From positions 2,418,001 through 2,482,000 of the forward strand of contig CP126207.1 in the NCBI GenBank assembly GCA_030272155.1: DNA of 64,000 nt, written 5' to 3'. The notes beneath the pieces were generated by a model that was not told the origin of the DNA, searched no databases, and saw only the letters and a list, made by a program, of their open reading frames with translations. This document shows, piece after piece, positions 53,373 to 64,000 of this stretch. A program made the translations under genes and the position numbers. The DNA comes from Tetradesmus obliquus. Lineage: Eukaryota; Chlorophyta; Chlorophyceae; Sphaeropleales; Scenedesmaceae. The first letter of the stretch is position 1; each line of letters opens with the position of its first letter.

Positions 53373-54605
53373 CTTGATCAAGCTGTTAAAAGACCACGCC
53401 AGGCTCTACTCTATACTGCCTGACTTCCTGCAGCAGCGCAGGAGCAGCGGCATAGGTTCGCAGCTGTCCAGCGCAGCGTCTCAGATCAAGATCACCATCA
53501 AGCTGCTCAGCATTGGCTGTGGGCCCGGCGTGGATGCTGTGGCCCTGATGGCTTGCCTGCACAGCCTTATTGATAACAGCATCTGCCACATTACCTTTGA
53601 CGTCACACTGGTAGATGCTGCAGCCGGCTGGGAGGGCAAGGCAATGGCTGCGGTCAAGGCTACAGGTGCGGGTCGTTCTGTCATGTGCTTGCTGGAACTG
53701 CTCTGTTATCCACACAGAAGATCACAAGCAGCAGCAAGCTTGCATGCTTCTTACTTTCGCACTTCTCTGATATTTACCCAGTAGATGATAAGCAGCAGCA
53801 AGCTTGCCCGCTTCTTACTCAATAAGGGACTCCTTTGCCAAGCGAAAGCTGGCACGCATTCAACTCGGTTGATGAAAGTGTCACACGTGACCTGCAGGTG
53901 CACATGGCCTGACCTGCAGGTGCACATGGCCTGACCTGCAAGTGCACATGGCCTGTCACACGTGACCTGCAGGTGCACATGGCCTGACCTTTAAAGCCGG
54001 CAGCTTTGCAGATACGTTCGTGCAGGGCGCTGCGGTGAGTGGGCTAGCCTATAGTTCTTCCCTGTGCTATCAGAGGCTCATCAGCTCCTGACCGCAAACC
54101 CCATGTCTTTGCTGTTCGCAGCATGCAATCCAGTGAGCAGCACACCTATCTGATGTTTCATTCTGTTCATACCTTTCCTTGCTGCTCCCTTCGCCCTCCC
54201 GTTCAGGCTGCTGCTGATGTGGTGGCAGTGGCACCTGGTGATATGTGGTTCATATACTGTGCTAACGCCATGTGCTGCTGCTTGTGTGCCCTGCTAGTGG
54301 CCACAATGCCTTCCATGTGCTGCTGTTGCTCACAGTGTGCTACACGTGCTGTTCCTAATGCCCAGGCAAGCTGCTGCCGTCCACACTGCTTGCATCAGTG
54401 GTGCTGCCACTGACATCCCCTTCCATGTCCTGGTGCTCCTGTGCTGACTGCACACGCTGCTGATGTACTTATCGTCTCTCACATACTACTCCTGCTGCTG
54501 CTGCTGCCGCTCAGCAACAGCAGTGCTGTGGTTTTTGCTGCTGTTGTTACTGCTGCTGGCTATGCAAGGTGCTGCTGACCGTGGTGATTGCCCCCCACAT
54601 GTCGT

Positions 54606-54672
<67 letters not shown>

Positions 54673-55454
54673 GCTGCTGCTGCTGCTGCTGCCGCTGCTG
54701 CTGCTGCTGCTGCTGCTGTCCCCCATGTAGGTAGCTGCTGACGTGGTGATTGCGTCCCACGTGCTGGTGGACATGGAGCTGACTGGGATGGCCAAACCGG
54801 CCATCGACTTCTTCAACAACACAATCAACCGGTGGCTCAACGCGCCCTCAGGCTCGGCGCTTGGTGTACCCAAGCTCATCGTGTATGCAGACCAGTGGCA
54901 GCCCAAGCGCTGGGTGCACAGCGCGCTGAACCCCCAGCACGGCACAGAGCATGAGTGGGTGGTGATGAATGGAAAGAAGACCTGCCTGGGAGGTAAGTCA
55001 CAGAGAAGCTTGGTGTGAAGTGTAGTGCAAAGTTGGGTAAGGAGTTTGCTGTGCAACATTGCGTGACGCATGGTTTGAGGCGTGGTTTGAAGCAATGCAG
55101 GACACGCGGCGATAGTGCGAGGCATGAACGTGTGGTAGAGCTGGATTAGAACAGTAGATCTTTCCCTCTCCGGTCTCTTTTTTGCACAGCTATTCGCAGT
55201 TAGACAATGAGCTATGCTGACCCAGAGTAGCATCTCACAAGGACAGCGGTTTGCTGGATTGTACACTGTGCTGCGCCTGTCCGTTCCAGCTGCCTGCCTT
55301 TATTTTGAGTACTCACGGTTCTGGACACCCGCCGCTTGCCGCGTTGCTTGGCACTGGCCTTGCAGTGGTGCAGGTGACACCCAGAGCTGCCAGCCTGGCG
55401 GCGGCCCCCGCTGTTGCTGACCTGGCAGAGGCCTTGGGCAGCCTGACCGTGTGA
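53373..55454 (+). CDS. Probable SAM-dependent methyltransferase (partial model)
   Basis: Exons I can support: about 53373-53665, 54012-54034 (or from 53997), 54731-54992 and 55366-55454, all joined in frame with stop at 55452-55454. The first has LLSIGCGPGVDAVAL, the glycine-rich motif I that binds S-adenosylmethionine, then VTLVDAAAGWEGKA (acidic motif II). The third has AADVVIASHVLVDME, like motif IV. Class I methyltransferases transfer a methyl group to varied acceptors; the substrate is unknown. The N-terminal exon is not identified; LIKLLKDHARLYSILPDFL is the earliest coding sequence I trust. The last exon is tentative. AADVV echoes lie at about 54206 and 54567. Confidence 0.65.
53885..53992. 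repeat. 22-bp minisatellite
   Basis: Four to five units of TGACCTGCAGGTGCACATGG-CC in the intron before the short exon at 54012, with one ACACG insertion. Confidence 0.88.
54206..54600 (+). repeat. Two echoes of methyltransferase exon start
   Basis: GCTGCTGCTGATGTGGTGGC (54207) and GGTGCTGCTGACCGTGGTGA (54569) repeat the start of exon 54731 (VAADVVIA). Both decay within 35 bp. Confidence 0.65.
54607..54718 (+). repeat. CTG/CCG tract before methyltransferase exon
   Basis: About 37 units, mostly CTG with two CCG, end 12 bp before the ATGTAG acceptor of exon 54731. Confidence 0.92.
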
Positions 55455-55735
55455 CCTGGCAGGGGCTGCTGACCTGGCAGGCGCTGCTGACCTGGCAGGC
55501 GCTGCTGACCTGGCAGGTGCTGCCGACCTGGCAGGCGCTGCCGACCTGGCAGCGGCGGCTGACCTGGCAGGCGCTGGCGATCTTGTGGGCGCTGCTGACC
55601 TGGCAGGCGCTGCTGACCTGGCAGCAGCGGCTGACCTGGCAGGGGCGGCTGACCTGCAGGGGCTGCTGACCTGGCAGGCGCTGCTGACCTGGCAGCGGCG
55701 GCTGACCTGGCAGGCACAGCTGACTTGGAGCTAGT
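55446..55735 (+). repeat. 18-bp minisatellite grown from coding sequence
   Basis: About fifteen units of GCTGCTGACCTGGCAGGC. The parent word, GTTGCTGACCTGGCAGAG, is inside the tentative methyltransferase terminal exon just upstream. In one frame it encodes AADLAG repeats; a one-base deletion near 55652 shifts that frame. A stretch reading ADLELVAIVVTTA with a GTGAGC follows at 55722-55758, so the repeat may once have been coding. Confidence 0.88.
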
Positions 55736-55758
55736 TGCCATTGTTGTCACAACGGCTC

Positions 55759-56836
55759 AGTGAGCCTGCAAGCTTGCTGTATCTTGTACCACGGGGAGGA
55801 TGTCGTATCTCCTCTGATGTTGTTAGCTGGAATTGATTGCTTGAAAATGGTGTGTTGTGGCAGCTTTATGGTTGTTTTATTAATTTGCGTTGACCACATT
55901 GCCTGGGCATCCACACTGGACAGCTTGCGCATCTTCCAGCATCCACGCACCACTTCTGGGGCACCTGCCACATCTTGGCTGGACGAATTTGTTTTGTTGC
56001 GATAGAGGGGTCTCCCAGACCTGGCTGGCAGCCTGGAGTCAATGTGGCAGTGCTGGCACTGTGCTTTGACCCCATCACCTGGAGCAAGCTGTGGGTGAGG
56101 TGGGGCGCCGGTATGCACCACAGTAAGAAGTGCCTGGGTTTCATTCACGACATGCTGATTGTGTAAGAGTGTGCATCGGGTGCTATGGTGTTCTCTGTGT
56201 TGGCTGGGTCAACAATCAGTGTGACACGTGTCCAGGTGGAACATTGCTGTAGCCGCTACAGTAACTTTAGAAGACGAGCTTGAAAATCATTCTTTCTGCG
56301 TCACAATTTGCCTGTGACAAACAGCGTGTTTGGCACTTGGCAAAGGTGCTGTCGGCACATCAGGTATCAGGCAACAGCCGTGCCGCACGGCCTGCATTGA
56401 CAGCCCACTAAGAGCGCTGGGGGACCTTGTGCGGGGGCCTCCTGGTCCATCAATGCTTGCGTGTGCGCAGCTTTGCATCTTTCATGCTGGACTGTTCATC
56501 TTTACATCAGGCATCAGGATGTACTGCCCCAGGGCAGGCAACAGCCTAAAAGCTGACTCAGCTGTTGCGGGATGACGCTCATCAGACTGTACGAACCCAG
56601 ATGTTGTGTATTCTAACAATGTTTTATTGCTTCGTTGAGTGTTGTAGTAGTGACCATGTAGCGCACTGGCTCAGTTGTAAGCAGCTCAAACGCTCGCATA
56701 CGACAACAAGCTTGATCCACGAAGGCTGATGGCTCCTGAAACGCAGCACAAAGCAATCACCTACCACTTAAAAGTTGTTTTCATGTATTGCTTACTGTCT
56801 TGGAGCTGAGATCGGGGCGTAACAGGTGGTTTGCAG
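55759..56836. other. Unassigned region before the GT61 exons
   Basis: Short open stretches with plausible splice ends occur, for instance GWQPGVNVAVLALCFDPITW at 56018-56093 followed by GTGAGG, but I recognise no domain and cannot join them in phase. They could be 3' exons of the methyltransferase or the N-terminal part of GT61. A 50-bp segment at about 56690-56740 resembles 60408-60460. Confidence 0.45.
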
Positions 56837-57052
56837 GCACTTTACTCAAGTTACACAGCACCATACATAGTGGCTCAAATTGATTTAGATTCGTTGTTGA
56901 AAGTTTCATTTAATGAGTATGCTACCTTTGCGCTACTTTCGTACCAGTGCCTAGTGGTGTCACGCTTAACCCTTGAAAGACACGAAAGAGCTTTCCATCG
57001 CTTAGTCCTCGGCAAGCAGCTCAAGAATGCTAGCAACAGTGACAATGGCACA

Positions 57053-57112
<60 letters not shown>

Positions 57113-57931
57113 GCAGCAGCATCCGCGGTTGCAGGAGGAGTGACAGCAGCCACTCGCAAGCAAGAGTATCCATTCCATGGCCGTGCGGATGCAACACTAC
57201 AATCTACAATGGTTTATCTTAAGCTGCCAGCCGCGCATGGGCTGGCTTCAGATGACTGGCGCCCTCAGATATTCTCGGAATGTGCACCAGGCATGCCGCC
57301 AGGCTACGCGCCTTGCCTGAACTACTCAAACCTGCTGCATGCTGAAGAAGTGGTATACCCAGGTAAGCAACGGGCTTGTGTTGCCGTTGCATCAGTGCTG
57401 CTGTGTACTGCACTGCATGCACGCCAAGCAGGCAACCTGCACTAAGGATGTGCTTGACTGCAGGCAGCGTGTCGACATCAGCACTACATGTACTGTACAG
57501 TTTCAAGTAAACACTCACATCACAGGTGCTTGGCTTTGGCCCGGCCATGTCCACAACTCACTTGCCTTCCAAGCAGCGCAGTCCCCATGATCATCATGTG
57601 ACAGGATTTGCTGGTTGAAGTAGCAACCGCCACCAGCTGAGACCTGTTAGCTCATGTGATACATACTTAAATTGAGCAGCAGATGTTGATGATTATAGCA
57701 GCAGCAGTATCATCTCAGCGAACCCAAGAGCGAGCTGCAGTAGAGAAACGATGACATGCTTGATAGCAGTGGCTTCTGACAGCTGTTGCTGCAGCTACCA
57801 CCCTGGAAGCAGCCACAATGCACCCCTCTCAAGCCGTGTGCAGTAGGTTGCGTCAGCACCAACACACTGCTCATCTTTGGAAACCTTTTGGCTTGGCACA
57901 CTGCTGACAGTATGTGCACTACACTGCTTGC

Positions 57932-57984
<53 letters not shown>

Positions 57985-59625
57985 ACTACCGCATCAAGAT
58001 GCCGCTGTCCGTCAATCAGCAGCACAACCAGACGCTCTCGAAATTCTTGAAAGCCCGATTCAGGATGCAATACGGGTGGGCGTATTACCTGAATCAGCAC
58101 GGTCGCAACCTTGTATTTGCAAACACCAGCTACCAGATGAACCCTCCGCCGCGCTGGCGGCAGCAGTGGCCATGCTGCATGTGCAAACGCGGGCCAGCTG
58201 GGCATACGCAGTTCACGGATCAGAAGGCCTTCGCTGATGCCAGTACAGATGAGGAGGAGGTTATGTTTGCTGCGTCACCAGAGTATGGATTCTTCCAGCA
58301 CTGGCGGGGCCGCACTGCGCTGATGCTCACGCAAGTGCAGCACCTGTTGAGCGCCAACACAAAGTTCATTGCGAGACCGGCGGCAGATGCTACCGTGAGC
58401 GAGCACTGGCAGCTGATTGGCAATGTGACGGCAGGCCGGCTCATTTCGCCGGGTCCGGTGCATGCGCGCAAGTTTATCTACTCCTGCGATACGCCGTTGC
58501 TGCACCCTTACTTGGTGCAGCGCATGAGCGAGCGGCTGCTGGTGGCTGCAGGCATCGATCCGAGGGGAGTGCCATGGGGTCAGCGCAAGGCAGTGCTGCT
58601 TATAGGACGCACTAGAGACAGTGGAGTGCGCAATAAGCACGAGCGGCAGTGGAAGAACTACCACCAATGTAAGATGAAAATAGAGGAGCTGTTGCAAAGA
58701 AGAGGGCAGGGGGAGCAGCTGGTAGAGTGGGACCTGAGCAACTTGAAAACATTGAAAGACATCATGAGATTTTGGAACACCCAGGTGAGCGAGATGTGAA
58801 AGTTGTGTTATGATTTGCTGTTTAGGATTGCATGCGCTTGTGGGACGCAAACACAAAGCAATAGGGTGTAGTTTGCATCTGGGGCAAGCGGTTAGTGATG
58901 CCGCTGGGCAATGCAGCAAGACATTTCTGGGTTACACATGAAAGGTTTGTCATGCAAGTCTCTGCATCGTGTTTTATGGCGTGCATTCTGGTTGCAGACA
59001 ATGTGTTCGTCCTCCTGTTGCTCATTCCATTTGAGGTGGTTCCAGGACCCACATGTAACTGTCTAAATTGAAAATCTTCATAGAGATTGAGAAGGGGATG
59101 AAATATAGATAAATCCTTTTAGACCGCATCTGCGTGCTTTACCCTTCCCTGCTGCTTGTTGTGTCAAAATACACCGTCATGCTGGATTTCACCCCCTTTG
59201 GGCTTCTGCTGCTGCTGCTGCTGCTGCTGTAGGTGCGAGGTGCGGTGGCCGTGCATGGCAGTGGCCTAATGAACGTGCACTGGGCGTCACTGGGCACCGT
59301 TATATTTGAAATTTGGCCCGTAACAAGGGACAAAAGTGCTACGCGAGGGCTCAAAGTGTTTTGGGAGCATGCGGCGCTGAAAGGTGCCTCGTACTGATGG
59401 TTTTTTGCAGAGAGCCGGGCCAACTGGGATGTGGACGTTGACTGTGATCTGCTAGTTAAGGCTTTAGACAAAGGGCTGAGGCCAGACAACCCTCCAATGC
59501 TTGAGCCGTTTTATCAGGGAACCAAGTGGTCGACTCAAGAATGGACACACTCTTTGTCTACAGTTCTGGTGGTCCGCCGTCTCTGTTTCTGTTTTCATGA
59601 TCCCATCCGCCCCTCCCAACAGTAG
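56837..59625 (+). CDS. GT61-family glycosyltransferase (N-terminus missing)
   Basis: Exons 56837-57362, 57795-57842, 57985-58784, 59233-59383 and 59411-59625 keep frame to a TAG stop (579 aa). GT61 enzymes (DUF563) transfer sugars such as xylose or GlcNAc to glycans in the secretory pathway. Supporting motifs are KAVLLIGRTRDSGVRN (the usual basic strand before the fold), LVEWDLSNLKTLKDI and, after the phase-0 junction, VAVHGSGLMNVHWASLGTVIFEIWP, the family's HGAGLxN signature (here HGSGLMN). An Ala-rich insert from a GCA tract (57054-57120) lies in the first exon. The first exon begins at an acceptor, so a signal anchor should lie upstream. The penultimate intron would be only 27 nt; an alternative donor at 59319 with acceptor 59412 gives 94 nt. 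Confidence 0.8.
57054..57122 (+). repeat. GCA tract coding poly-Ala in GT61
   Basis: About 20 GCA codons with ACA interruptions. Sense-strand GCA in an exon, consistent with the orientation pattern. Confidence 0.9.
57929..57984 (+). repeat. CTG tract forming a GT61 acceptor
   Basis: About 17 CTG units with one GTT end in CAG before the exon at 57985. Confidence 0.9.
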
Positions 59626-60746
59626 ATCTCCTCCGCATTATGTTGCATTGTGCTTGTGCTTGTGCTTGTGATGAATGCAATCGGCAACTTTCTTTATATC
59701 TCCTTCTTCTCTAGGATTGGGGCAGATTTATTTGATAACACTCCAAGAATATGACAGCAAAGGGCCTGGACTCAACTCACAGATTGCTATCTTGGGTAAC
59801 GGCAAACTTAGGACTTCTTGTTCGGGCTCAGCTGTGACTGTGATGTGATCATTGTGTGATCATGATGTGATCATGATGTGATCATGATGTGATCATTGTG
59901 TGCTTTGTGCACTGTCACATACCAGTCGGCTTGCACACGATTGTTCACATCCACACAAAAAAATTACTGCCCTATGCATGCATGCAGCTGATGTGGAATG
60001 CATGCTTACATGGTTATTCGTCGTTTTATACCGTTGACATTTCAGCGTTCCTGCGCTGATAGCAGCACCTGAACCCTTCCACGCTGCACAGCTGCAACAT
60101 TTGTTGTATTGATGCAACATATGTTGCTGCCAACGCTCAATCCAGCAAAATGTGTAGAAATATTTTCCGGGGATGTGAGCATAGCGAGCCATACTTGGTC
60201 ACATCACCTGATCACGTGATCATGATGTACTCCTGCCAGGAATCCTCCTGCCAGGCTGGGGGGCGGGTGCAGCTGTACGCTGACTCAACCGTCCGGGTTA
60301 CACGCTGACCAAGCGCCACGACACCATAACATTCCGATAACCTGAATGTAACGCCCTTTAATTGTTTTTGAGCGCAGCAATTGCAGGCTGTAGCCCAGTT
60401 TCAGCCAGCCCTCATGCTCGCATACGACAAGCAACATCGTCTACGAAGCCTTTCGGCTGCTGATGCACAGCCACAAAATATTTTCAATTCAAATAGAGTT
60501 CGTTTATTTGTCTTATGGCCGTCCTTCACCTGCTACAGACAGTGCGATAGCACCGAAGTATGAAGAGCTCTTCATTGAACATGATTAAAGGCGGTGTAAC
60601 GATATGTTACGAACTTTTAACCGTTACTGAATCGAGCTGAACGCCCTGTGACTTGATCCTGACAGCAGCAAGGACACAGCTTGCCGGAACTTGGCTTGCA
60701 GAAGAGCGAGCAGCAGCGTCCGCGGCTGTACGTAATTTCGCCAGTA
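59626..60746. other. Intergenic, GT61 3' flank and Cys-rich gene promoter
   Basis: No gene is visible. It contains a short tandem repeat of ATGATGTGATC (59845-59898) rich in TGATCA palindromes, and a TGATCACGTGATCATGAT palindromic word at 60207-60224. A TGTAA lies at 60347. The segment 60408-60460 resembles 56690-56740. Confidence 0.55.
59845..59898. repeat. TGATCATGATG tandem repeat
   Basis: Four to five units of 11-12 bp. TGATCA palindromes overlap the unit edges. Confidence 0.85.

Positions 60747-64000
<3,254 letters not shown>

Overview
This window is nuclear DNA of a eukaryote with many spliceosomal introns (GT-AG, strong GTGAGx donors). The gene set (GT61-type glycosyltransferase, nodulin-like MFS carrier, LctP-type permease, PP2C phosphatase, secreted Cys-rich and VWA proteins), the many CTG/CAG trinucleotide tracts and possible TGTAA polyadenylation signals best fit a chlorophycean green alga, perhaps Scenedesmaceae-like. 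That placement is inference. I built exon models by hand from splice signals and reading phase. Five models close in frame from ATG to stop; the LctP first exon and both exons of the MTase/GT61 termini are less certain.

Layout. 0.3-0.8 kb: retroelement integrase-tail remnant inside a 56-bp direct repeat. 1.9-13.0 kb (-): 21-exon secreted VWA protein (1652 aa) with 16 copies of a 53-aa Cys module. 14.5-16.4 kb (+): two-exon secreted PAN-like/ricin-B-like lectin, followed by a segmental duplication (about 15.3-19.0 and 19.1-22.2 kb) carrying a 5'-truncated copy. 22.65-30.67 kb (-): nine-exon PP2C phosphatase (774 aa). 31.8-37.4 kb (+): seven-exon nodulin-like MFS transporter (779 aa). 38.5-52.1 kb (+): LctP-family lactate/glycolate permease (about 1309 aa), with a dead antisense non-LTR retrotransposon in its last intron. 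53.4-55.5 kb (+): probable SAM methyltransferase. 56.8-59.6 kb (+): GT61 glycosyltransferase. 60.7 kb to the window end (+): second secreted Cys-rich protein whose modules resemble those of the VWA gene; it runs off the edge.

The striking property is shared by nearly all genes. Introns contain tandem, partly decayed copies of the neighbouring exon together with its splice junction ('exon echoes'). I see them beside most exons of the VWA, lectin, PP2C, MFS, LctP, methyltransferase and Cys-rich genes, at periods of about 45-270 bp. Some are near-identical and recent (417, 267, 230 and 45 bp units); others keep only the first or last 40-60 bp plus the AG or GT. In the VWA gene the same process seems to have succeeded, giving fifteen symmetric phase 1-1 exons. 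CTG tracts lie on the sense strand directly upstream of acceptors, while CAG/AGC/GCA tracts lie mostly inside exons (poly-Q/S/A). I regard this local exon-junction amplification as the main discovery candidate.

There is no operon-like logic. Functional links are limited to a secreted/extracellular theme (VWA protein, lectin, GT61, Cys-rich protein) and two adjacent plasma-membrane-type carriers (MFS, LctP). I found no convincing rRNA, tRNA or CRISPR feature.
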